The notes: generated by a model not told the origin, from the sequence alone. Shown: positions 1 to 6,975, numbered from the stretch's first letter. The stretch: 19,015 nucleotides of DNA from an uncultured Collinsella sp. (GCA_937950415.1 CALFDL010000225.1:1-19015), one strand, 5' to 3'. Numbers and translations are program-made.

Positions 1-117
1 GATCGATAGCGGTCTCAGGTTCACAGCGCAGTTTCTCAGGGCTCGCATATATAGGAAGACTTGATCGGCAATCGATTTTAATGAAGTCGGCCGCGCATGT
101 CAGAGCTTTCAGCAAAC

Positions 118-164
118 CGCAGGTAAATTCGTATACCAAAAATTGGTACACGGATTTACCTGCG
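118..164. repeat. Long imperfect hairpin
   Basis: Two arms of about 22 bases (118-139 and 143-164) pair around a 3-base A loop, with about two mismatches. The outer part contains CGCAGGTAAAT against ATTTACCTGCG, and the centre is TACCAA-AAA-TTGGTA. No T-run follows, so it is not a standard intrinsic terminator. No gene is visible in 1-299 on either strand. A 9-base inverted repeat (GTCAAAAGC 178-186, GCTTTTGAC 228-236) lies just downstream. It could be a remnant of a mobile-element end or an extragenic palindrome. The structure is directly visible; the role is not. Confidence 0.6.
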
Positions 165-299
165 ATGTTCGTGCTTGGTCAAAAGCCTATCAAGCGATAT
201 ATCCATTATTTTAATGCGCGCGCCTGAGCTTTTGACTGAAGTGGCAGTCCGACCGCCGGCAGGCGGCCACGCTATATCCAAAGGCCACGCCTACTCCCC

Positions 300-485
300 G
301 TGCCCGGCTACGTCGACGACTCAGTGCTGCCCGTCGAGTTCCTGCCGCAGAGCTACATCAGGGACGTCTTATTGGGGGACGACCACATGGAACCCCGGGA
401 GATCAAGCTGTACGGCTGGTCCATCCGTCAACAACATGTCAAAGCCCCAAAACCCAACAGGATCGCGAACGAGGGGATGAATTGA
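300..485 (+). pseudogene. Probable C-terminal fragment of an unrecognised gene
   Basis: An open frame of 61 codons begins at a GTG and ends at TGA 483-485, inside the first arm of a strong intrinsic terminator. That position is typical of a genuine 3' gene end. The translation has ordinary protein composition (for example VEFLPQSYIRDVLLGDD and EPREIKLYGW). I do not recognise the family, there is no ribosome-binding site before the GTG, and the same frame remains open upstream without a convincing start. It is therefore better read as the surviving 3' end of a truncated gene than as a complete small gene. A chance ORF next to a terminator is the main alternative. Confidence 0.3.
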
Positions 486-520
486 CCGCCCGGGTATTTG
501 CGCCAGGGCGGTCAATTTTA
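481..520 (+). terminator. Rho-independent terminator
   Basis: An 11-bp perfect stem (ATTGACCGCCC, 481-491, against GGGCGGTCAAT, 506-516) with a 14-base loop is followed by TTTTA. It overlaps the stop codon of the fragment at 300-485 and would end plus-strand transcription. Confidence 0.8.
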
Positions 521-634
521 TCAACCATGGGTGCGATTCTGTGAGGCCATTTTTCTGGCATCCGCCGTTTGCTCCGGCCTCAACGCACCCATCGACCGTT
601 CGGTAAGCTTTGCGAACGCGACCACGCGCGCATT

Positions 635-783
635 TGTCGAACAATCAAATGTCCGACAATGTCTGACGGAGCTGTCAGATATTCACGCACGAACAGGCGA
701 GCTTCGCGAGCGATTGTAGGCAACTAGTAGCCCCAGCTGCGTCTTTGGCGCAGGTTCGACGTCTGACATCTTGAATGTCTAAC
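635..783 (+). repeat. Cluster of TGTCNNAC motifs
   Basis: Copies are TGTCGAAC (635-642), TGTCCGAC (650-657), TGTCTGAC (660-667), CGTCTGAC (760-767, first base differs) and TGTCTAAC (776-783). All lie in direct orientation in gene-free DNA. They could be operator half-sites, but spacing is irregular (15, 10, 100 and 16 bases) and no regulator gene is present in the window. Confidence 0.35.
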
Positions 784-1038
784 GTTGAACGAAGCTGGTT
801 GATAACAAGCAGGTGGAATAAACATGGAGCCCGACACCTCTCGCCCATTCGGCGCGCGGCAAGGGTCTGGCCCATCTCATATGTTGCCAACGCTAACGGT
901 GAACCTGAGCGCCCGGGCACATTCTTTGTTGGCTGAAACCGGCATAGCAACTAGCGGAAGGCATCATCGAAGGAGTGCGCTGGAAAGCACCCGTCTCCTT
1001 AACTGTTAGAAATGCAAGTTAATAATCTATGTGGTCAA

Positions 1039-1044
1039 TATAAT
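1039..1044 (+). promoter_or_regulatory. Candidate -10 element for the ABC gene
   Basis: A perfect TATAAT lies 118 bases before the ABC start codon in an AT-rich stretch. The best -35 at 17-bp spacing (AAGTTA region, 1016-1021) is poor, so this is a weak promoter call. Transcription from here would give a 5' leader of roughly 110 bases. Confidence 0.3.
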
Positions 1045-1162
1045 ACCGTTGAACCCGCATATCGATACCGCTCAGCCATTCGCCTCGCCCCCGTCGCACG
1101 TATCTTCATCCGGTCTGTTACTTTTAATCTAACAATTCTTTGAGGAACGTAGGTGCTTCCAA

Positions 1163-2977
1163 ATGTACTGTCGACTTCTTCTCAAACTAATCCTAAGAGA
1201 CAAGGCCGTATGGATTTGTACGCTCGTTCTCGCCGCAGCCTTTTCCGTCCCCATTGCGTTCAATTCACCCATCTACGGGCCCTTCTTTATGAAACAGGGC
1301 ATGCAGAGCTTTGTCGACGCATTCAATACGCGCGCGCCCCAGGCCAGCGGCACAGACCTATCGCCAGAGCAGCAAGATGACGCGGAGCTTGCAAGATACG
1401 CGAACGCCGCCCTCGCCGCTCAAACCGACGCCGCCTTTCTCGATTCTGCCGAGAGCTACTACGCGCTCATGGGCGAAGGCTTCCAATCCGGGTTCATCGT
1501 GGGAGACCAAGAGACCAATGACGCAGCGCTCGCATATTGCCGTGCCCTGAGCAGCTCCGGCATCACGGATATCCCGGCCTCCGCAAACGACCTGCCATTC
1601 CTTTCCTTCCTGCCTTACGCCATTGCCACGGCGCCGTCTTTCCTTCCCTTCATCCCCTTCCTTCTCTCGTCGATACTCGTGCTCGGCGCCACAAGGCCCG
1701 GGACCCTGGCGGCGAAGGCGCCCGCGCCCAAATTCCGGCGCCTTATCCAGATCGTGTTTTCGATAATCGCCGCGGGGACCGCGATGCTCCTCGCCGGCCT
1801 CGCACCCGGGGGCATTTACGCCTTGGCCCTAAACGGCTTCGGGCAAATTGGGTACCCGATCTCCTTCTTCCATGACGGCGCGCTTGCCACCACGACCGCG
1901 GGAGACGTCTTCACGACCCTGCTTCTCGCGCTGCTTGCGGGCGGAACCTTGATATCCGTTTGCTCCGCCGTCCTATCGACCGCAACGAGGCGCGTCCTCG
2001 CGGGCCCCCTTACCTCCGCGCTGCTTGTCGCGGCCCCGGCATTCCCGTTACTGTCCGATTCGGCACTGGAGCATACCGCCGCGCTCAATCTCCTGCCGCT
2101 GGCCGTATTCTCGCCTATCGAGGCAACGGGTTACGTAGGATGCTTCCCGACAGAATTCATCGGCTCCGGTTCAGGCAGCGCATCGATGCTTGCCGTGGCC
2201 CTGGCATACGTCGCGGTCCTTTTTGCGGTCGGCGCCGTTGCGACACGTTCCCCCAAACAGCCTGGACCCGCGAAAAAGCACCATGGGCTCGAGCTTGTGG
2301 ACGCGAGCGTGGGATACGGAAGCACGACGATACTTTCAATCGGGTCGCTTTTCCTGAGCCCGGGAACGGCGGCGGGCCTCGTTGCTCCCAACGGCTCGGG
2401 GAAAACCACCCTTCTTGAAGCGCTGTCGGGCCAATTTCCCACCCGCATCCGCTCGGGAAGCCTGGCGGCAGACGGAATCTGCCAACGTCGATCAGCCGAA
2501 TTTGCAGAACTCGTCTACCTGAGCTCTTCGGGCGGCGCGGATCTCTACCCCACGCTATCGGCCATCGAGCACCTTGCTTTCGTTAGGGAGGCGTGGAAAT
2601 CGGCCGCCGACATCGACTCGCTCTGCGACTCCCTCGGAATCTCCCCATATCTCGACAAGCCGACCCGTAAACTCTCGACAGGAATGAAGCAGCAGGTAAA
2701 GCTTGCCATGGCGATAGCGACCGATTGCCCGTACCTCATCCTCGATGAACCGCTGAACGGCCTCGATCCGGGAAAACGGAAAACCTCCTGCGACGCGATG
2801 CGCAGCGAGGTGGCGCGGGGACGCAGCGTGCTCATCTCAAGCCACCTGCTCGACGACCTGGCAGACCTCACCAACTCGTTCTACTTCATCGAGGCCGGCA
2901 CGCTCGTGGAAAAGATCAAGTCGTCCTCGCAGACGCTCAAGCAGGAATACCTCGATACATACGAGCGAGGTGAATGA
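1163..2977 (+). CDS. Fused ABC-2-like exporter: membrane domain plus ATPase in one chain
   Basis: A 604-residue half-transporter, expected to dimerise in the membrane. Residues 1-360 form the membrane part: a helix near 15-33, an external loop of about 120 residues (35-150), then about five or six hydrophobic segments (around 152-177, 193-225, 250-270, 278-297, 308-325, 341-360). Residues 375-585 are the ATPase: Walker A APNGSGKTT (408-416), signature LSTGM (504-508), Walker B YLILDEP (524-530), D-loop GLD, and switch His561 in SSHLL. Odd points are Ala408 where the P-loop normally starts with Gly, and a serine-rich stretch (about 453-457) where a Q-loop Gln is expected. The start ATG has AGG at 1151-1153. 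The frame is intact and overlaps the next gene. The substrate is unknown; peptide export or self-protection is inferred from the nearby secreted-peptide operon. Confidence 0.85.
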   Translation: MYCRLLLKLILRDKAVWICTLVLAAAFSVPIAFNSPIYGPFFMKQGMQSFVDAFNTRAPQASGTDLSPEQQDDAELARYANAALAAQTDAAFLDSAESYYALMGEGFQSGFIVGDQETNDAALAYCRALSSSGITDIPASANDLPFLSFLPYAIATAPSFLPFIPFLLSSILVLGATRPGTLAAKAPAPKFRRLIQIVFSIIAAGTAMLLAGLAPGGIYALALNGFGQIGYPISFFHDGALATTTAGDVFTTLLLALLAGGTLISVCSAVLSTATRRVLAGPLTSALLVAAPAFPLLSDSALEHTAALNLLPLAVFSPIEATGYVGCFPTEFIGSGSGSASMLAVALAYVAVLFAVGAVATRSPKQPGPAKKHHGLELVDASVGYGSTTILSIGSLFLSPGTAAGLVAPNGSGKTTLLEALSGQFPTRIRSGSLAADGICQRRSAEFAELVYLSSSGGADLYPTLSAIEHLAFVREAWKSAADIDSLCDSLGISPYLDKPTRKLSTGMKQQVKLAMAIATDCPYLILDEPLNGLDPGKRKTSCDAMRSEVARGRSVLISSHLLDDLADLTNSFYFIEAGTLVEKIKSSSQTLKQEYLDTYERGE

Positions 2978-2978
2978 C

Positions 2979-3407
2979 ATGATAGGCAAGAGCTATGCAA
3001 AGATAGCGATTGTTGGCTCTGTACTTTGTCTTGCAATGGTGCTGTGTGCATCATTTGCGAGGTATAGGTCCGAGCAATCGTTCATCGATGGCGCTGAAAA
3101 TGGGTTTGGCATAGACGGGATGTATGTCAACGATGGCGCGACCAGGCCGTCTATGGCGATTCTTGCAGGCGAAGACATGGAATGACAAATCTGTAATGAC
3201 GATGGCTCTTGTCTGAGTGGTCGTTTGGCCGCAACGAGCGACCCGAATTCGTTCGATCTTCTCGACAATGATGGATTGGATTGCGGTTCGGTTCACCTGT
3301 CGTATGCATCACGAGATGGGATGGACGGCATTCTCTACGTCTCCCACGAGTCTGGCGATTTCAAGATGCGCAGGACTAACCGAGTGCCGGCTTTTTTCGA
3401 GGAGTGA
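2979..3407 (+). pseudogene. Membrane-anchored accessory protein, interrupted by an in-frame TGA
   Basis: The start ATG 2979 has GAGG eight bases upstream. An earlier in-frame GTG (2970) lies inside the ABC gene, whose stop is 2975-2977, so the two genes are translationally coupled. The product starts with one membrane helix (about residues 8-27) and a short external domain. After 68 codons a TGA (3183-3185) stops the frame, but the same frame continues without stops for 73 more codons to TGA 3405-3407. The downstream part reads like normal protein (DPNSFDLLDNDGLDCGS, ASRDGMDGILYVSHESGDF). The TGA sits where Trp would fit (MAILAGEDME-W-QICNDDG), so a TGG-to-TGA change is the simplest explanation. 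A CNDDGSC pair could form a disulfide. No family recognised; the overlap suggests a partner of the ABC exporter. Confidence 0.6.
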
Positions 3408-3412
3408 GAATT

Positions 3413-3441
3413 CCTGGCGGTCTGCCGATCAGGCCGCCAGG
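3413..3441. terminator. GC-rich hairpin after the accessory gene
   Basis: CCTGGCGG (3413-3420) pairs with CCGCCAGG (3434-3441), five bases after the stop codon at 3407. There is no U-tract, so it may only attenuate or protect the transcript end of the ABC operon. The position supports a terminator-like role. Confidence 0.4.
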
Positions 3442-3450
3442 GTATTGAAC

Positions 3451-3486
3451 CCCGCATTCATCCGTACACACACGGATGAATGCGGG
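3451..3486. repeat. Perfect 15-bp inverted repeat
   Basis: CCCGCATTCATCCGT (3451-3465) and its exact reverse complement (3472-3486) flank the 6-base loop ACACAC. There is no T-run on either side. A third hairpin (AAAGCCGT 3520-3527, ACGGCTTT 3538-3545) follows closely, so three stems lie within about 130 bases. Confidence 0.6.
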
Positions 3487-3509
3487 AAGTGTCCGGATGA
3501 AGTTGATAA

Positions 3510-3842
3510 TCGAGGAAACAAAGCCGTTCTGCCTGGGACGGCTTTGGCTTGGACTTTAACTACAACATCGCAATCGACACTTATCAGCTCACGCAACGCG
3601 CATGGCCAAATCTCGGACGCTGGTGCATGGAGGACCTTCGAGATTTACTGGACATCCAAAACGACGCACACCGCGTGCTCGCCGACTGCGAAGACGAGAT
3701 GGCTGTCTACAATGCGATCAGAAACGGCGTGAAGTCCGGAGAGCTTTCTGTGGAACCGCCGCGCCGTCGCGCGAGCCGACCCGGCAACCCGGGCAATCTG
3801 GTCCCGGCTCTCCCGGTCGTATTCCTACGATATCGCCCCTAG
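3510..3842 (+). pseudogene. C-terminal fragment of a DnaQ/PolC-type 3'-5' exonuclease
   Basis: The frame is open from 3510 (after TAA 3507-3509) to TAG 3840-3842, but there is no start codon with a ribosome-binding site. The text NIAIDTYQLTQRAWPNL, then a leucine-rich stretch, then AHRVLADCEDEMAVYNAI matches the second half of DEDDh exonucleases: a DT-x-x-L segment and the closing H-R-x-L-x-D signature that supplies the last catalytic His and Asp. The N-terminal half, with the DxE motif, is missing, so no activity is expected. The last 25 residues are Arg/Pro-rich and may be out of the original frame. The family assignment is by motif only. It is a relic, unrelated in function to its neighbours. 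Confidence 0.55.
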
Positions 3843-3854
3843 ATCACCAATGTG

Positions 3855-4094
3855 TCAGATAAAGAATGAGGCAATGGCTATGATCACGCCTACGGCAGAT
3901 GCAACGACTGCGCCTTTCTTCCTCTCCTTTAGTCCGACGAATAGGGTTGCCGTAAAGTAAAGGGCGGAAATGCAGGCTATGGCAAGCGAAACGAGTTCCT
4001 TGGGCGGTTTCAGCAAAAGGTCGCTAGCAAAGAGTAATGCAAGCAGGGCAAAGCCGATTGTGGTCAAGTATCTCGATTGATTTTGCGACTGCAT
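3855..4094 (-). CDS. Small three-helix membrane protein, possible immunity protein
   Basis: A 79-residue protein with three predicted membrane segments: about 8-27 (TIGFALLALLFASDLLL), 35-54 (VSLAIACISALYFTATLFV) and 61-78 (GAVVASAVGVIIAIASFF). A KERKK cluster before the third segment suggests a cytoplasmic loop. The start ATG is preceded by AAAGG eight bases upstream and lies only 12 bases after the stop of the secreted peptide gene, so the two are almost certainly co-transcribed. Small multi-helix membrane proteins encoded directly after a secreted antimicrobial peptide are commonly self-immunity proteins. That role is inferred from size, topology and position; I do not recognise a specific family. 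Confidence 0.7.
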   Translation of the reverse strand: MQSQNQSRYLTTIGFALLALLFASDLLLKPPKELVSLAIACISALYFTATLFVGLKERKKGAVVASAVGVIIAIASFFI

Positions 4095-4106
4095 GGCAAC
4101 TGCCTT

Positions 4107-4511
4107 TCAGAACATGCAAGTGAAAAGTCGGTACGATGTCATTGCGGTTGCAAACAAGCCGCCGCCAGGACCGGTTGTCACGAGACCGGCGATAACTTCA
4201 GCGGTGCCGGCAAGGTAGGGATCGCGCAGGCAAGCCTCATCCTTCGCGTTCAGCTTGACCTTGTGAGGGGCGGTGCGGTTATTTGCAAATCCGTGAGAAT
4301 CGCACCACGCCTTGGAATATGAATCCGTGCAGCGTCCGCGCTCAAAAAGGGATATATCGTATTTTTCGTCGTAGTTGTCTCCGACGTAGATCTCGCTGCT
4401 CTCGGCGGGAGACCCCTCGTCGGCATAGGCTGCCGCAACGAGCACAAATGGTGTCATGACAAGGGAGAGGCAAAGAGCTGCTGAGATGATGGAGGGCAGG
4501 CATTTCTTCAT
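4107..4511 (-). CDS. Sec-secreted small four-cysteine protein, bacteriocin-like candidate
   Basis: A 134-residue precursor with an ideal ribosome-binding site (GGAG, six bases before ATG). Residues 1-30 are a classical signal peptide (MKK start, long hydrophobic core, AYA cleavage site before DEG). The mature part of about 104 residues is acidic at first, then has Cys61 and Cys70 in CTDSYSKAWC, Cys94, and a hydrophobic Gly/Ala/Thr-rich tail (about 100-134, with GPGGGLF) that ends TCMF with Cys132. Four cysteines allow two disulfides. An acidic or polar head and a short hydrophobic, glycine-rich tail ending near a Cys recall secreted bacteriocins, but there is no double-glycine leader or pediocin-box. 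The upstream thioredoxin-like gene and downstream three-helix protein form one operon with it. A secreted protein of another kind remains possible. Confidence 0.65.
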   Translation of the reverse strand: MKKCLPSIISAALCLSLVMTPFVLVAAAYADEGSPAESSEIYVGDNYDEKYDISLFERGRCTDSYSKAWCDSHGFANNRTAPHKVKLNAKDEACLRDPYLAGTAEVIAGLVTTGPGGGLFATAMTSYRLFTCMF

Positions 4512-4540
4512 GGCTGGCTCCTTAATCTGGCCTTTGATAG

Positions 4541-5080
4541 TTACTTGATGTCGCCTCCTTCCGCTTTATATCCGTTGTATTTGGCGTATTTCTTTAATAA
4601 GGCAAGAGGTTCTTCCTCTCCTTCGGATAAGCCGATGATGTTTCCTTGATCATCCAGTATGAATATGGACGGAATATGCTCAAGTTCATATTGGTCATAC
4701 ACGGTCTTATCTTAATCTATGTATATGGGAAAGTCTCCTTCATGGACCGAGGCTTCTTCAATTGTGCTGTCCTCGGAAACAGTGAAAAGGTTCTTCCTTA
4801 AGGCTGCGAAATTATCAAGTTGTTGCATATCTTCTATGAGAGATTCGCAGTGCTGACACCACGATGCCCAGAACATCAAGATATTTTCCTCATTAGGTTT
4901 TAGCTTGTTAAAAAAATTGACGTTTCGGCCGAGGCTGAAATTTTGGCCCATTTTAATGGACAAAGACGAGGGATAAGCATCGTGTTGCGGTTTGATATTG
5001 ACGGCGATTAAGGCGGCGAAACACGTCAGAGTCGCCAGAGTCAGTAAGGCGATAACGCATTTTCTCGGTTTCCAGCTCAT
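4541..5080 (-). pseudogene. TlpA-like membrane-anchored thioredoxin, interrupted by an in-frame TAA
   Basis: From the ATG at 5080 (GAGAGGG seven bases upstream; a more upstream ATG at 5110 lacks one) the product has an N-terminal membrane anchor (about 9-28) and a thioredoxin fold with the active site FWASWCQHC (Cys75, Cys78). Codon 123 is TAA (plus-strand 4712-4714), followed in the same frame by 56 codons to TAA 4541-4543. The continuation holds the essential cis-proline segment IPSIFILDDQGNIIG, so truncation would remove half the fold. Reading YID-K-DKTVYDQY, an AAA-to-TAA change explains it. TlpA/ResA-type proteins act on thiols outside the membrane; here the natural partner is the four-Cys peptide gene starting 29 bases downstream. 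The surrounding DNA is visibly more AT-rich than the right half of the window. Confidence 0.8.
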
Positions 5081-5119
5081 GACAGATCCCTCTCTCATGG
5101 TGAAACGCATACGTTTTGA

Positions 5120-5338
5120 AACGGAATACCGCTTCGATTCGTTCCGGACGCGGATGTGGACGTAACTGGTCTCGGTGCCAAGTGCGATTTCAGTGCTGTA
5201 TATGACTTAACGGGAATGTCCGAGCAGTGCCGGAGTCTCCATCTGGATTGTTCCGACTGGAACATCAGCCCGAATACACTGCATAGCGACTCCAACAAGA
5301 ACGTCCCCGGCGTAATCCTTCCCAAGGCATGGCAATAG
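5120..5338 (+). pseudogene. C-terminal fragment of a BspA-like leucine-rich surface protein
   Basis: The frame is open from 5120 (after TGA 5117-5119) to TAG 5336-5338 with no convincing start. The text VYDLTGMSEQCRSLHLDCSDWNI resembles one unit of BspA/DUF285-type repeats (MxxMFxxCxSLxxLDxSxW), with a closing NVPGVILPKAW. The end of the frame lies 19 bases before a strong hairpin. All upstream repeats and the signal peptide are missing, so this is probably the 3' relic of a large surface-protein gene. The divergent thioredoxin gene starts 40 bases to its left, so the rest was probably deleted. Assignment is by repeat resemblance and is moderate. Confidence 0.4.
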
Positions 5339-5357
5339 ACAAGTTCAAGTGAACGCA

Positions 5358-5393
5358 CGAAGGCGGCTCCCGATGGTTCGGGAGCCGCCTTCG
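5358..5393. terminator. Strong 16-bp hairpin between convergent genes
   Basis: A perfect 16-bp stem (arms 5358-5373 and 5378-5393, core AGGCGGCTCCCGA) with a TGGT loop lies between the plus-strand fragment ending at 5338 and the minus-strand gene ending at 5421. There is no clear U-tract on either side. Its position suggests a bidirectional terminator for convergent transcription. Confidence 0.6.
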
Positions 5394-5420
5394 CAATTCA
5401 ACCGATGGGAAAACCGACTG

Positions 5421-6570
5421 CTAATTCAATTTGACCCAGATGGCGGGACGGACTCCGAGCAAGTCATCCTGCTCGCTCCCGTCATCGCCAAATTTGATAT
5501 CGCCCATCTTGCACACGTAATTGGCTAGGGGCTGCCCGACATAGTAGAAATCACTATAGTCTGAGCTGCCGCTGTACTTCTCGACGGTAGAGGTCCACCA
5601 GTCCTTAACTTTATCGTCCTTCACTGACGTAGGCCGCCAGCCCACCCGAATAGGTCCCGAACTCGACGGTCTGCCCAATCGACTTGCTGTCGATTACCTC
5701 CTGCTCCGCCTTCATGTCCGCCCGCGCTTCGAGCATGGACGGCAGGGGCGAGATGGCGACCATGACGGCAAGCAGGACGATGCCCGCGACAGCCGCGACG
5801 GCTATCTTCTTCCTCCTTTTCGAGAGGTTCGCAATCTTCGCGCCGGCCTCCCTTGCCTTCTCGCCCGAATCCCCGTATCCCTGCTCGGCCAGCTTCTCGA
5901 GGCTTTCCTTGGCGGCCTCAGCTTCCTTCCTGTTGCCCTTCTCGAGTATCGCGACGCTCGTCTTGTAGACCCTGTCCCTTCTGGATTCATCCAGGAACGC
6001 GGCATCTTCCAGATCCGCCATTTTCTCGCGCACGGCGCCGCAGTTCCAGCAGGTACCGCGCCTGAGGTTCACCGCACCGCAGCCGCACTGCCACCACCCG
6101 TCGTGTTCGGAATGGACGCCCGCGCATTTGAAGGTATCGGCTCCCATCTCGGAGAGCAGGACATCGCGTTCCGACTCCTCGACCCCGTTGAGTGCGAGTG
6201 GCGCGGGGCTATCGATGTCGATCGGGTCGCCGAAGGAGGTCTCGCCGTCCGCTCGGGTCACAACGGCACGCGAGCCGGTGATAACAGACAGCTTGATTCT
6301 CACCGCCTTGGGCCTGAGCACCTCGCCGGCGGGCAGGTCGGCATCTAGGAGCGAGAAGTCGACGGTCTCCGTCTCCCCTCCCTCGCCCTCGAGCCCGACA
6401 GTGAACTCTATGCGGCTGATGGGTTTCGTCGATACGTTGACGATCTTTGTTTGGAGGAAGCAGGCTCCCGTCTCGGTGTCTCTGGAGACTTGGATGGCTA
6501 ACATCCTGACAGGGCAAAGCTCCTGCCAGGAGGGGTTGGCGTCGCGGTAAACAATCTTGTATTTCGACAT
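5421..6570 (-). pseudogene. Zinc-ribbon membrane protein with a frameshifted, shortened DUF6273 end
   Basis: Starts at ATG 6570 with GAGG seven bases upstream. Residues 1-120 look like a beta-rich domain; 162-177 form a zinc ribbon (CGC...CWNC: Cys162, 164, 174, 177); 185-255 are charged and helical; 256-274 a membrane helix; then an extracellular linker and SIGQTVEFGTYSG, the usual opening of DUF6273. The frame stops at 5611-5613, but a second frame (5421-5678) carries the closing part: VKDWW...LLGVRPAIWVKLN, typical of DUF6273 C-termini. A frameshift near 5615-5660 therefore joins them. The region between the opening and the WW motif is much shorter than in the family, so an internal deletion is likely too. 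The intact N-terminal frame may still make a 319-residue protein. Two bases separate it from the upstream membrane gene. Confidence 0.65.
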
Positions 6571-6572
6571 TA

Positions 6573-6857
6573 CTACACCTCGGGCAGGGCGTCTTCGTCC
6601 CTTTGTGCGCTGGGCGCCGGTGCCGCTCGGTCGGGCAGAGCGCAGACGATCAGGCCGACCATGAGCGCCGTGCCGAAAAGGCCGATGAACCAGAGGATTC
6701 CCGCGCCATTGGTGTAATGCCCCTTGGCCCTGCCAATCTTAACGAGCTCCGCCACGCCGCAGATGTTGGCGGCGATCGCCAGGAAAGGCAGGAAGAAGAT
6801 TATCAGCTCCAGGCTTCTCATTTTTGGTCCCTTTTTCTCGACCACCCGCTTCGACAC
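6573..6857 (-). CDS. Small two-helix membrane protein
   Basis: A 94-residue protein that starts at GTG 6857 with a strong GGAGG seven bases upstream, which decides this start over the ATG at 6821. Two membrane helices are visible: about 15-36 (LELIIFFLPFLAIAANICGVAEL) and 53-76 (GILWFIGLFGTALMVGLIVC), followed by an Ala/Pro-rich, acidic tail. The short amphipathic loop contains KIGRAKGHY. It ends two bases before the zinc-ribbon gene and is probably co-translated with it. I recognise no family; a small membrane partner of the zinc-ribbon/DUF6273 protein is an inference from gene order. Confidence 0.65.
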   Translation of the reverse strand: MSKRVVEKKGPKMRSLELIIFFLPFLAIAANICGVAELVKIGRAKGHYTNGAGILWFIGLFGTALMVGLIVCALPDRAAPAPSAQRDEDALPEV

Positions 6858-6906
6858 CGGCGGTCCTCCGTTACTTCCGACATCACAAATCTACTGTCCT
6901 CACCTG

Positions 6907-6930
6907 CGAATTTGTTGAGCAACAAATTCG
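6907..6930. promoter_or_regulatory. Palindromic operator candidate in a divergent intergenic region
   Basis: CGAATTTGTTG (6907-6917) and its exact reverse complement (6920-6930) are separated by two bases. The site lies in the 214-base space between the divergent genes at 6857 (minus) and 7072 (plus), 50 bases from the minus-strand start. The near-continuous symmetry suits a dimeric regulator. A second short palindrome, TTGCCGC-T-GCGGCAA, is at 6980-6994. Confidence 0.45.
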
Positions 6931-6947
6931 ATTGTGTGAGCGGTCGG

Positions 6948-6975
6948 TTGAGCTGCGCAGACGTTGAGCTAATTA
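6948..6975 (+). promoter_or_regulatory. Candidate promoter for the prepilin gene
   Basis: TTGAGC (6948-6953) and TAATTA (6970-6975) are separated by 16 bases, about 95 bases before the prepilin starts and between the two palindromes. Both boxes match the sigma-70 consensus only partly. Confidence 0.25.

Larger units (their letters stand above)
521..1162. other. Gene-free stretch upstream of the ABC gene
   Basis: Short open frames on both strands across this stretch have no ribosome-binding site and no recognisable protein pattern, so none is called. What can be seen is a set of degenerate TGTCNNAC motifs (635-783), a perfect TATAAT (1039-1044), and an AT-rich leader ahead of the ABC gene. 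The stretch may be an intergenic regulatory region or eroded former coding DNA. Confidence 0.5.

Noticed and set aside
498..719. A 73-codon plus-strand ORF
   Set aside because: It begins inside the terminator at 481-520, has no ribosome-binding site and no recognisable pattern.
3183..3185. Selenocysteine or programmed readthrough at the TGA in the ABC accessory gene
   Set aside because: Trp fits the position better, no SECIS-like hairpin is evident directly after it, and two neighbouring genes carry TAA and TAG interruptions, which favours decay.
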